The position numbers and the translations under genes are program-made. Source: Elusimicrobiota bacterium (GTDB lineage Bacteria; Elusimicrobiota; Elusimicrobia; UBA1565; UBA9628). Taken from it: DNA of 33,534 bases. Shown here in pieces: positions 7,925-14,527 of the stretch; the first letter of the stretch is position 1; each line of letters begins with the position of its first letter. The notes below the pieces were generated by a model that saw nothing but the letters and a program-made list of their open reading frames with translations, had not been told where the DNA came from and ran no database searches. Location: assembly GCA_016209035.1 (NCBI GenBank), contig JACQWX010000065.1, positions 1 through 33,534 on the forward strand, in the 5' to 3' direction.

Positions 7925-9636
7925 CAGAAGGCCCTGGCCAACCTGGCGGCCTCTCGCGGCGCCCGCGCGCCTTCCTTGAGCGCGCCGGCGCCGGGCGAGC
8001 GGAGAACGGCCTCGACCGCGCCCGGCCGGTCCGGCGGGATTCCCTCGAGGGTCAGGAGGCCGCGCGCCAGCTTAGCGAAGACGGGCGCCGCCACCTGGGA
8101 GCCGTAGTAGGCGCTCCCTTTGGGGTCGTCGAGCAGCACCAGGATGGCGAACCGGGGACGGGAGACCGGGACGAATCCGACGAACGAGGCGACGAACTTG
8201 ACGGCGGAATAGCGCTTGGTGACGGGATCGAGCTTGCGCGCCGTGCCGGTCTTCCCCGCCACGCGGTAGCCCTGGATCTGCGCGGTGACGCCCGTCCCGC
8301 GCTCCACGACCCCTTCCAGGAAGGCGGTGAGCTTCCGCACCGACTCTTGCGACGCGACGCGCCGGACGCGGACGGGGTCCCTCCCCGAGAGCACGATCGA
8401 GGGTTCGTAGAGGGTGCCGCCGTTGGCGACGGCGCCGTAGGCGCCGATGAGCTGCAGCGGGCTCACGGCGACGCCGTAGCCGTACGAGGCCGACAGGAGC
8501 GAGACGCGCGTCATGTCGGAGAGGGGTTTGAAGACGCCCGCGGTCTCGCCCGGCAGGCCGATCCCGGTCCTGTTGAGGAACCCGAAGGCCTGGCAGTAGC
8601 GATAGAAGCGCAGCGCGCCCACGCGCTCCGCGACCTTGGCCGTGCCGATGTTGGAGGAGTGCTCGATGATGCCGGCGAGGTTGAGATGGCCGGCCGGCTC
8701 GTGGTCCTTGATGGTCACGCCGGGGGCGAGCTCCCACGACCCGTTCTCGCAGAAGAAGGTCTCGTCGGCCGACACCACGGATTCGCCGACCGCCGCCGCG
8801 GCGGCGACGATCTTGAAGGTGGAGCCCGGCTCGTAGGCGTCCTGGACGGCCGCGTTGCGCAGCGCCGTGGGAGGGTAGGCGGCGATGGCCAGGAGTTCCC
8901 CGTCGGCCGGATCCTGCACCAGGACGAGTCCGTTGGCGGCGGAGTACTTGCCGACGGCCTCCGCCAGGGCCTCCTCGGCGTAGAATTGATAGTTGCGGTC
9001 GAGGGTGAGCCTCAGAGGCGCTGGCCTGGCCGAGTCGACTACGCCTGCTCGGTAGATCCGCCGGCCCGTCCCGTCGCGCAGGATCTCGCGGGGGGCGGGA
9101 TCCCGGGTGAGCTCCCGGTCGAAGGCGAGCTCGATCCCAGAGAGGCCGCGGCCGTCCCGGGAGACCGTCCCGATGACGCCGCGGCCGAGTCCGTCGTTGG
9201 GATAGACGCGCTTGTACCCGGCCGCGATGCCGACGCCCTGCAGGCGGGCCTCGGCGACCCGGTCGGCGTCCTCGATGGCAAGGTCGTCCGTGAGCCGCAG
9301 GAATCGGCCCGGTCCCTTGAGGCCTTGGAGGATGTGTTCCGCCGGGATGCCGAGTTCGCGCTCAAGCCGGCGGGCCAGCAGCTGCGGCTCGCGCACAACC
9401 GGCTTGTCGACGTAGCAGGACCACGCGGGGACGGATTGCGCGAGCACGCGTCCGCCGCGGTCGAGGATGTCTCCCCTCTGGGGGGCTTCGCGGGAGGTCC
9501 TCTCGACCTCGTCGGAGACCCTGGTCAGGAGGTCTTGATGCTGCAGGACCTGTAGGTAGACGAGACGCGCGGAGAGCGGCAGCAGCGGCGTCAAGGACAT
9601 GGCCGCGGCCCAGGCGAGGCGAGCTCGGAGGTCCAT
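7924..9636 (-). CDS. ftsI: Division-specific transpeptidase FtsI (class B PBP)
   Basis: Bitopic inner-membrane D,D-transpeptidase that crosslinks septal peptidoglycan. The 570-aa product has a short basic start, one membrane helix (about 8-30), a PBP dimerisation domain containing RGDILDRGGRVLA, and the transpeptidase domain with the active-site serine in STFK (272-275), SSN (327-329) and KTGT (462-465). ATG at 9636 was preferred over the longer frame to 9723 because it directly precedes the membrane helix and leaves 17 nt after ftsL. No PASTA repeats follow the transpeptidase domain; the last about 40 residues are an Ala/Arg/Gly-rich tail. FtsI rather than an elongation PBP is inferred from position after ftsL. 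Confidence 0.93.
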   Translation of the reverse strand: MDLRARLAWAAAMSLTPLLPLSARLVYLQVLQHQDLLTRVSDEVERTSREAPQRGDILDRGGRVLAQSVPAWSCYVDKPVVREPQLLARRLERELGIPAEHILQGLKGPGRFLRLTDDLAIEDADRVAEARLQGVGIAAGYKRVYPNDGLGRGVIGTVSRDGRGLSGIELAFDRELTRDPAPREILRDGTGRRIYRAGVVDSARPAPLRLTLDRNYQFYAEEALAEAVGKYSAANGLVLVQDPADGELLAIAAYPPTALRNAAVQDAYEPGSTFKIVAAAAAVGESVVSADETFFCENGSWELAPGVTIKDHEPAGHLNLAGIIEHSSNIGTAKVAERVGALRFYRYCQAFGFLNRTGIGLPGETAGVFKPLSDMTRVSLLSASYGYGVAVSPLQLIGAYGAVANGGTLYEPSIVLSGRDPVRVRRVASQESVRKLTAFLEGVVERGTGVTAQIQGYRVAGKTGTARKLDPVTKRYSAVKFVASFVGFVPVSRPRFAILVLLDDPKGSAYYGSQVAAPVFAKLARGLLTLEGIPPDRPGAVEAVLRSPGAGALKEGARAPREAARLARAF

Positions 9637-9653
9637 GCGTGGGCCGCGGGCGC

Positions 9654-10025
9654 TTAGGTCGCCCTTCGGAGCGCCGAGAGGGTCTGTCGGACCGCGCGAG
9701 CGAGCCCCTGCGGCAGCGCCCATGACCTCAAGACCGGTACGCCGGACGGCCCGTCACGCTGGAGGATGCGGACGGATTCGGGGAGGCCCTGCTGCATCCC
9801 GAGCCGGCTCCTGGCGTGATGGGCCAGCTGGGCCGGCGCGACGGCCTTCTCCCATTGCATGCCTTTGGACAGGAGCTGCCCCTGCAATCTGCGGACCTGG
9901 GTGCGGGCCTCCTCGACATCGTACCCGAACCTGGTCGCCTGGACGCGCTGCCAGACGAGGAAGGCGGCTGATACGGCGGCGGCCATGATGATGCCCGTGC
10001 GTCCGCGCGCTCGCTGCTGGATCAT
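9654..10025 (-). CDS. ftsL: FtsL-like cell division protein
   Basis: Small bitopic membrane protein (123 aa) with a basic N-terminus, one hydrophobic helix (IIMAAAVSAAFLVW, about 11-25), a heptad-like coiled-coil stretch (about 34-65) and a C-terminal ARSRLGMQQGLPESVRIL segment that resembles the LGM..P..V pattern of FtsL. Sequence identity in this family is always low, so the call rests on topology and on position between rsmH and ftsI. ATG at 10025 overlaps the stop of a 44-codon upstream ORF as ATGA. The same frame continues upstream through tandem repeats to a TTG at 10115 without a ribosome-binding site, so that longer start was not chosen. FtsL helps recruit FtsQ and FtsB and activates FtsWI. 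Confidence 0.75.
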   Translation of the reverse strand: MIQQRARGRTGIIMAAAVSAAFLVWQRVQATRFGYDVEEARTQVRRLQGQLLSKGMQWEKAVAPAQLAHHARSRLGMQQGLPESVRILQRDGPSGVPVLRSWALPQGLARAVRQTLSALRRAT

Positions 10026-10156
10026 GGGGCAGGTCCGCCCAAAAAGGTGCGGGCGCCCCGCCGAGAGGGCGCCCGCCAAAGGGTGCGGGCGCCCCGCCGA
10101 GAAGGCGCCCGCCAAAGGCGCGGGCGCCCCGCCGAGAAAGCGCCCGCCAGATCCAT
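10022..10156 (-). CDS. 44-codon repeat-encoded ORF coupled to ftsL
   Basis: This short ORF begins at ATG 10156 behind a strong Shine-Dalgarno stretch (GAGAGGAGAGG, three bases before the start). It ends in a TGA that overlaps the ftsL ATG as ATGA. Its body is the three tandem hairpin units of 10043-10148, which give a repeated WRAPSRRGART motif. No family is recognised. It may be a leader peptide whose translation feeds ribosomes into ftsL, or a decayed original ftsL start whose frame was shifted by repeats of 35 and 36 nt. The good initiation site and the exact overlap support translation; a function for the peptide itself is doubtful. Confidence 0.4.
   Translation of the reverse strand: MDLAGAFSAGRPRLWRAPSRRGARTLWRAPSRRGARTFLGGPAP
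10043..10148. repeat. Three tandem 35/36-bp GC-rich hairpin units
   Basis: Units at 10043-10077 (35 nt), 10078-10113 (36 nt) and 10114-10148 (35 nt) are nearly identical. The first two contain a perfect 10-bp stem (GCGGGCGCCC with GGGCGCCCGC, or a near variant) around an 8-nt loop, and units are separated by AAA. Read on the minus strand each hairpin is followed by TTT, and the last by TTTTT, just upstream of ftsL. The array could attenuate transcription between rsmH and ftsL. Because the unit length is not always a multiple of three, copy-number change would alter the reading frame of the overlapping short ORF. Confidence 0.85.
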
Positions 10157-10181
10157 GTCCTCTCCTCTCTGCGTGACTCGG

Positions 10182-10364
10182 CTACAGGGCGTCCCGTGCC
10201 CTCAGGAAGACCCGCCTCCAGACGTAGCCGGCGTTGGCGTCCGGGGAGATGGGAACCAAATGGATGACCCGCTGCCTGTTGGCCAGGAAGCCGACGGAGT
10301 TCTCGAGATGGAACACCGCGGCAAGGCCTGCGCTCGATCCGTTGATCGCCCCATGAGACTTCAT
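10182..10364 (-). CDS. Unknown 60-aa protein between rsmH and ftsL
   Basis: A 60-codon ORF starting at ATG 10364 behind a very strong Shine-Dalgarno stretch (GGGAGGGGGAAC, four bases before the ATG). Codon third positions are mostly G or C, as in its neighbours. The sequence (middle part HLENSVGFLANRQRVIHLV) has no membrane helix or signal peptide, and I recognise no family. It lies in the dcw operon where mraZ-rsmH-ftsL are normally contiguous. It could be a lineage-specific division accessory or a spurious ORF; the initiation site makes translation more likely than not. Confidence 0.5.
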   Translation of the reverse strand: MKSHGAINGSSAGLAAVFHLENSVGFLANRQRVIHLVPISPDANAGYVWRRVFLRARDAL

Positions 10365-10388
10365 GTCGTTCCCCCTCCCAGTGCATCC

Positions 10389-10454
10389 GTCCCGAACTTC
10401 CAGACGGCGTAGGTTCGGGACGTCCCAAACCTACGACTCTTCGATGTTTGGGAC
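10389..10454. repeat. Two abutting 33-nt REP-like hairpins after rsmH
   Basis: Hairpin one (10389-10421) has 9-bp arms GTCCCGAAC and GTTCGGGAC around a 15-nt loop. Hairpin two (10422-10454) has arms GTCCCAAAC and GTTTGGGAC around another 15-nt loop. The inner arms of the pair are themselves nearly complementary (26-nt palindrome 10409-10434, one mismatched pair), so alternative foldings compete. They fill most of the 103-nt gap between rsmH and the 60-aa ORF. Possible roles are mRNA 3'-end protection, attenuation, or a REP/BIME-like mobile palindrome. No T-run follows on the minus strand. Confidence 0.85.
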
Positions 10455-10467
10455 GTCATGACCATCT

Positions 10468-11472
10468 TCACGGCCCCGTCCCATTCCCATCATTCACAGG
10501 AAGGCACTGTCCCGTCCCGGCGCTGGCGCCGGGACGGGGCGTCTTCTCCACGATCCGCAGCTTGGCGCTGCGCGCGCGGGGGTTGTCGACGACCTCCGAA
10601 CGCGAGGGCGTGAAAGGACTCCCGCGCGCGATCCGGCCTTCGACGCTGATCCAGCGGCACCAGCCAAGGCTTACGAACGACGAGAAGACGTTCTTGACGA
10701 TCCGGTCCTCCAACGAATGGAAACTGATGACGCCGACCCTCCCGCCGGCCTTCACATAGGGGAGCACGGTCTCGAGGCCCCTTGTGAGGTTCTCGAGTTC
10801 GGCGTTGACCGCGATGCGCAGGGCCATGAAGGTCCTGGTCGCCGGATGCACGCCCCTGGGCCCTTGGCCCAGGGGCCTCAAGGCCAGGCGCGGTGCCGCC
10901 TTCTCGATGACGGACGCGAGCTCGGTCGTGGTCTCGAAGGGCCGCTCGGCCCGGCGGCGCGCGATGGCCCTGGCGATGCGCAAGGCTTGCGGTTCCTCGC
11001 CGAACTCCTTGATGAGCATGGCGAGCTGCTCCACGGGCCAGCGGTTGACGATCGCTTCGGCGGTCAGCGGGCTCTCGGGCGACATGCGCATGTCGAGCGG
11101 ACCCTCCAACTGGAAGCTGAAGCCCCGCTCGGCCTTGTCGAAATGGAGCGAGGAGACGCCGAGGTCGAAGAGGGCGGCGGAGAGCGGGAAGAACTTCTCG
11201 GCATCGAGAATCTGGCCGAGGGTCCTGAAATTGGCGCGGATGATGCGCAGACGACCGACGAAGACGCTCAAACGAAGGTTCGCCTCCTGGATGGCCTCGG
11301 GATCCATGTCCAGCCCCAGCAGCCGGCCTTGGGCGGAGAGCTTGGTCAGGATGCCCTCGGCATGCCCTCCCAGGCCGAGCGTCGCGTCGAGGTAAAGCCC
11401 GTCGGAGTCGGTCACCAAATGCCGGAGCACCTCGCCGAGCAGGACCGGGACGTGCCGGGGCTGCGCGCTCAA
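10468..11472 (-). CDS. rsmH: 16S rRNA m4C1402 methyltransferase RsmH
   Basis: SAM-dependent enzyme (formerly MraW) that N4-methylates cytosine 1402 in the ribosomal P site. Features: HVPVLLGEVL at the N-terminus, SAM-binding YLDATLGLGGHAEGIL, LFDLGVSS, RGFSFQLEGPLDMRM, RTFMALRIAVNAEL and ISFHSLEDRIVK. The start is TTG 11472, overlapping the mraZ stop as TTGA and placing the conserved HVPVLL at residue 7; the longer frame lies inside mraZ. The protein is 334 aa, with a non-conserved tail after RIVEKTPRP. Part of that tail (about residues 312-321) is encoded by a 28-nt palindrome at 10511-10538. Confidence 0.95.
   Translation of the reverse strand: MSAQPRHVPVLLGEVLRHLVTDSDGLYLDATLGLGGHAEGILTKLSAQGRLLGLDMDPEAIQEANLRLSVFVGRLRIIRANFRTLGQILDAEKFFPLSAALFDLGVSSLHFDKAERGFSFQLEGPLDMRMSPESPLTAEAIVNRWPVEQLAMLIKEFGEEPQALRIARAIARRRAERPFETTTELASVIEKAAPRLALRPLGQGPRGVHPATRTFMALRIAVNAELENLTRGLETVLPYVKAGGRVGVISFHSLEDRIVKNVFSSFVSLGWCRWISVEGRIARGSPFTPSRSEVVDNPRARSAKLRIVEKTPRPGASAGTGQCLPVNDGNGTGP
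10511..10538. repeat. rsmH: 28-nt palindrome in the 3' end of rsmH
   Basis: Perfect 13-bp arms (CCCGTCCCGGCGC and GCGCCGGGACGGG) around a 2-nt centre. It is translated as part of the RsmH C-terminal tail (PRPGASAGTG). The GTCCCG edge resembles the arms of the hairpin pair 60 nt downstream, so it may belong to the same family or form part of the operon's internal mRNA structure. Confidence 0.8.
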
Positions 11473-11915
11473 ATCGGCAGGGTCTTCGAGACCGACCGAT
11501 AGGCCGGCTCGACCTTCGATTTCGTGTAGGAATTCCATCGCCTCCAATCCCATATCTCGGCGCGGTGACCGGCGCCCTGCACCAGCACGCGGGCGCCAAG
11601 GCCGGCGTGCCTTCTCAAGTACTCGGGGATGAGGATGCGCCCCGCGGAGTCGGGCTCGACCTGCATCGCCTCGGAGAAGAACTTGCGCGTCGTCGCGCGC
11701 TCGGCCTCCTTGTCGCGCGTGACGAAGTTCTGCAGGTCGTTGGCCAGCTTCTCGAACTGGCTCGGCAGGAAGAGGTAGAGGCAGCCCTCGCGGCCGCTCG
11801 TGAGGTAGAACTGCAGACCGCTCTCCTTTGTGAGCGTCTCGCGGAACTTCGGCGGGATGCTCAGCCGGTTCGTGGCATCCAGCGCGTACTCGTAGCGGCC
11901 GATCAGCAGCGCCAC
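11469..11915 (-). CDS. mraZ: Transcriptional regulator MraZ
   Basis: Ring-forming DNA-binding protein of the SpoVT/AbrB superfamily that typically heads and represses the dcw operon. The 148-aa sequence has the two tandem half-domains with the hallmark DxxxR motifs: DATNR (13-17) followed by LSIPPKFR, and DSAGR (89-93) followed by ILIPEYLR. The start is GTG 11915, giving the usual distance to the first GRYEYALD; the ribosome site is weak. Upstream lie a near-consensus promoter and four TGGG-like repeats at 10-nt steps, consistent with autorepression. It overlaps rsmH by four bases. Confidence 0.95.
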   Translation of the reverse strand: MALLIGRYEYALDATNRLSIPPKFRETLTKESGLQFYLTSGREGCLYLFLPSQFEKLANDLQNFVTRDKEAERATTRKFFSEAMQVEPDSAGRILIPEYLRRHAGLGARVLVQGAGHRAEIWDWRRWNSYTKSKVEPAYRSVSKTLPI

Positions 11916-11922
11916 ACCCTTG

Positions 11923-11957
11923 TCCCAATCCCCCCCAACTTTCTCCCCTTTTTCCCA
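11923..11957 (-). promoter_or_regulatory. Probable MraZ operator (four TGGGN-type repeats, 10-nt period)
   Basis: Read on the minus strand, TGGGA, GGGAG, TGGGG and TGGGA begin exactly ten bases apart between the promoter and the mraZ start. Known MraZ boxes are short runs of TGGGN separated by 5-nt spacers, so phase and sequence fit. Location in the 5' leader (about +13 to +47) would let MraZ block transcription. Three of four repeats match TGGGN; the second is degenerate. Confidence 0.7.
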
Positions 11958-11977
11958 GAAACCTTCAAAGGGATTAG

Positions 11978-12006
11978 AGTATAGAGGATGAGCCGTGCTT
12001 TGTCAA
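11978..12006 (-). promoter_or_regulatory. Sigma-70 type promoter of the dcw operon
   Basis: On the minus strand a perfect -35 TTGACA (12006-12001) is followed, after 17 nt, by -10 TATACT (11983-11978). Initiation is expected near 11971, giving a leader of about 55 nt that contains the MraZ repeats. It is the best housekeeping promoter in the window and the clear break between the upstream origin-type gene block and the dcw operon. Confidence 0.85.
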
Positions 12007-12127
12007 GGCCCAAGGAGACCCAAAAGTGGACCGGCGGGGAGTACGCGCGGCCGCTCTATGGAATGCGCGCGGCCGCGCGCGACTTATAGGAAAGCGACCG
12101 CGCGGGGCGTCGTCCCGTGGAGCGTGG

Positions 12128-13162
12128 TCATCGCGCCGTGGTGGTGTCGTAGCGCCAGGCGTGCTCGAGGGCGGTGAGGCTCGTGTAGGGGGCGCCGTAA
12201 GCGCGGTAGAGCGCCTCGGGGACCGGCTTGCCGTCGCGCAGATGACGGGAGAAGTGGTAGAAGGCCGAGCGCTGGCGCAGGCGCAGGAGGAACCGCACGA
12301 GGCTGTAGGACTGCGTGTACCACAGACGCACTTTGGCGTCGTGCGCGCCGGCGGTGGCGCTGACGCGCATGAGGTCGCCGAGGGCGTAGCCGCCGCCGTT
12401 CCTGAGAATCTGAAGGTTCTCGCGCAGCCACGCCGGCGCCGCGAGGCCCCGCTCGGTCTGGACGAGGGTCGCCATGCCCTCGCTGAGCCACAGCGGGTCG
12501 GGCTTGCCCGCGAGGAAGAAGCTGTCGTAGTAGATGTGGCAGAGCTCGTGCGCGAGGATGCCCGGCAGTTCCGGGCTCTCGTAGAGGTATATCTTCCTCT
12601 TCCTGATGGAGGTCGCTCCGCCGGACCAGGCCGGGCGGCCGGTCTCGCGGCGATAGGTCTCCTGATGCTTGAACAGGTAGATGGCGACCCTCTCGTCCGT
12701 GGCCCAGGGAGAGAAGGCGGCGAGGTCCAGCATGAGGTTGCCGTGCAGGTTCTCCAGGAGCGACACCGTCTCGGAGGGCACCTCCGTCCCCTCGGCGAAG
12801 ATGACGAAGTGCCTGGTCTCGGCCTTGGCGTACCTGGCGGGGACCGGGAGGTCGGGGACCGGGGAGGGCAGCTTGACGCGGACCGGCAACTCCGTCTTGG
12901 GAAGGCTTGGAGGGGGCGAGGTCGAGGCCGGGAGGACCGCGACCGCTTCGGGCAGGACCGGCGCGGCATCGGGCAGCGCGATCGCCGATTCGGGCATCTT
13001 CACCGGCGACTGCGCGGGCAGGGCCTTGTAGGGGTTCGGGACTGGGGACATGGCTTGCCTAGGCAAGGGCTCTTCCTCGCCGAGGTACTGGTAGACCATG
13101 ACGCCCCAGAGGCTGATGATCACCACCCAGATGAGGACCCTGAGCCTAAGGATGATGTCCAT
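12128..13162 (-). CDS. Membrane-anchored gluzincin-like metallopeptidase
   Basis: 344 aa. An N-terminal membrane helix (about 7-26) is followed by a proline-rich linker (about 30-110) and a C-terminal domain with the zinc motif HELCH (205-209), then LSEGMA with Glu228 as a likely third zinc ligand. The HExxH-18-E spacing and the SEG context match the gluzincin clan, close to the peptidase-MA-like group of bacterial proteins. It would act on the periplasmic side, tethered to the inner membrane. Substrate unknown. ATG 13162 sits just before the helix, with a weak ribosome site. A 51-bp inverted repeat separates it from the upstream membrane gene, and it is the last gene before the dcw promoter. 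Confidence 0.7.
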   Translation of the reverse strand: MDIILRLRVLIWVVIISLWGVMVYQYLGEEEPLPRQAMSPVPNPYKALPAQSPVKMPESAIALPDAAPVLPEAVAVLPASTSPPPSLPKTELPVRVKLPSPVPDLPVPARYAKAETRHFVIFAEGTEVPSETVSLLENLHGNLMLDLAAFSPWATDERVAIYLFKHQETYRRETGRPAWSGGATSIRKRKIYLYESPELPGILAHELCHIYYDSFFLAGKPDPLWLSEGMATLVQTERGLAAPAWLRENLQILRNGGGYALGDLMRVSATAGAHDAKVRLWYTQSYSLVRFLLRLRQRSAFYHFSRHLRDGKPVPEALYRAYGAPYTSLTALEHAWRYDTTTAR

Positions 13163-13171
13163 ATCAAGCCC

Positions 13172-13222
13172 AGGCGCCAGGCTTCGAGCTGGGGGATGGT
13201 GTCGGGGTCAAGCCTGGCACCT
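13172..13222. repeat. 51-bp palindromic element, copy 1
   Basis: Arms 13172-13184 (AGGCGCCAGGCTT) and 13210-13222 (AAGCCTGGCACCT) are complementary with one G-T type difference. The centre is 25 nt and begins with CGAG. The right edge provides the TAG stop of the adjacent minus-strand membrane gene (13221-13223). Same 13-25-13 architecture and orientation as copies at 18267 and 24266. Confidence 0.9.
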
Positions 13223-13736
13223 ACTTTGTGGCGACGAGCCTCATGGCCGTCTCGGCGAGGGCATGCACGAACATCGAGACCACGACGATGAAGGTCGCGT
13301 GCACGAGCGCCATCCCGAACGCCTCCGGCATCTCGGGGGAGAGCCCCCGGAGGGTGTAGATGCCCATCATGGTGCCGGCCGAGACCACCGAAATGATGAG
13401 CGTGGCCCACCGGCTCATCGTGAGGGCGGCCGTGACCGGGGCCATGACGAACAGCAGCCACATGGGGCCCCAGAAGGCGCCCAGCAGGTAGAAGAGGGGA
13501 ACGGCCCAGATGAAGTTCATCCAGACCTGGAGCGTGCGCATGAACCTCGTCCAGCCCACGAAACGGTAGGTGTTGGCCGACAGCCACCAGTTCACGACCA
13601 CCGAGACGCCCAGGATCCACAGAGAGTGCTTGACCTCCGGCGGGAGCTGCCCGGGCGCGTCCGAGCCGCGGAAATAGACCGCGGAGAGTACGAGGAAGAG
13701 CGCGAACGGCGCGAAGTAGTAGTTGAGCATCTGCAT
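13221..13736 (-). CDS. Unknown multi-pass membrane protein, 171 aa
   Basis: About five hydrophobic segments cover most of the protein (starting near residues 6, 38, 72, 90 and 145). No enzyme motif is visible and I recognise no family. ATG 13736 was chosen over the much longer open frame because TAGGAGGAACC lies seven bases upstream, an excellent ribosome site, and because the upstream extension is rsmG sequence in another frame. It follows rsmG by 11 nt, so it is co-transcribed with mnmG-rsmG. Its TAG stop coincides with the edge of palindromic element copy 1. Confidence 0.75.
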   Translation of the reverse strand: MQMLNYYFAPFALFLVLSAVYFRGSDAPGQLPPEVKHSLWILGVSVVVNWWLSANTYRFVGWTRFMRTLQVWMNFIWAVPLFYLLGAFWGPMWLLFVMAPVTAALTMSRWATLIISVVSAGTMMGIYTLRGLSPEMPEAFGMALVHATFIVVVSMFVHALAETAMRLVATK

Positions 13737-13747
13737 GACGGTTCCTC

Positions 13748-14527
13748 CTAATGCGGGTCCCCCTCGGCGGAGGCCGTGCGATGAGGAGAACATCCTTTCG
13801 CACGGCCCCTGGCGCCGATCTCCCCTACGCCAGGGGCGGGGTTGACCGAGAAGACGGCCAGGAATCGGTCGGTTTCTTCGGCGGGCCTGCGATACCGCCG
13901 TGCGCCGAGCCAGGCGGCGCCGGCGCGGGACAGGACTCTGCGCAAGGCGGGCGTAGCCGGGTCCGGAGCGCCGGATTGGTAGACGACGACATGCCCCCCT
14001 GCCTTCGCCAGCGGCAAGGTCCAAGCCAGGGCCTTGGGGATTGGCGCCAGGGCCCTTGAGAGGACGAAGTCGAAGCGCGGGCCGCGGGGGCCCAAGTCCT
14101 GCGCGCTTTTGCGCAGGAGCCGGATGTCCTTCAGCGCGAGTTCAGCGGCGACGGCGCTCAGGAAGGCGAACCTCCGGAGCCTCGGCTCCATCAGGGTCAC
14201 CCTCGCATGGGGCCAGGCGATCTTGACGGAGATCCCGATGAAGCCGGCCCCGGACCCGGCGTCCAGCAGCTCGGGCGAGGACGTCGACCCCGGCCTTCCA
14301 TTATTTTGGAGGGCCAGGTCCCTGAGGACCGGGATGCAGGCCAGGCCGTCGGCGACGTGCCTCAAGACGACGGTGTCGAGGTCGCCGTCCGCGGTGATGT
14401 TGGTCCTTTCGTTGAAAGCGATCACCTGGGAGACGTAACGGCGGAGCAGGCCCAGCTGCTCGGCGCCCATGGCGACGCCCCATCCTTGCGCGGCCTCGCA
14501 AAGGACGGAGAACGGGTCGGTCGTCAT
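13748..14527 (-). CDS. rsmG: 16S rRNA m7G527 methyltransferase RsmG
   Basis: SAM-dependent enzyme (GidB) that N7-methylates G527 of 16S rRNA. Family features: [18 protein letters not shown], the SAM motif [35 protein letters not shown] and [21 protein letters not shown] 14527 overlaps the mnmG stop as ATGA, so the pair is coupled; the upstream extension of the frame is mnmG read out of frame. At 259 aa it is slightly long because of a C-terminal tail after about residue 230 with no recognised homology. The mnmG-rsmG order is typical of origin-proximal clusters. Confidence 0.93.
   Translation of the reverse strand: MTTDPFSVLCEAAQGWGVAMGAEQLGLLRRYVSQVIAFNERTNITADGDLDTVVLRHVADGLACIPVLRDLALQNNGRPGSTSSPELLDAGSGAGFIGISVKIAWPHARVTLMEPRLRRFAFLSAVAAELALKDIRLLRKSAQDLGPRGPRFDFVLSRALAPIPKALAWTLPLAKAGGHVVVYQSGAPDPATPALRRVLSRAGAAWLGARRYRRPAEETDRFLAVFSVNPAPGVGEIGARGRAKGCSPHRTASAEGDPH

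Noticed and set aside
10043..10148. Tandem units considered as a CRISPR array
   Set aside because: Units are directly adjacent, with no unique spacers, and are translated; this is a minisatellite of hairpins.
12065..12080. Sixteen-nt GC palindrome between the peptidase gene and the dcw promoter as a terminator
   Set aside because: Self-complementary GC run without a loop or T-run; expected by chance in such GC-rich DNA. The 11916-12127 gap otherwise holds the promoter and MraZ repeats only.
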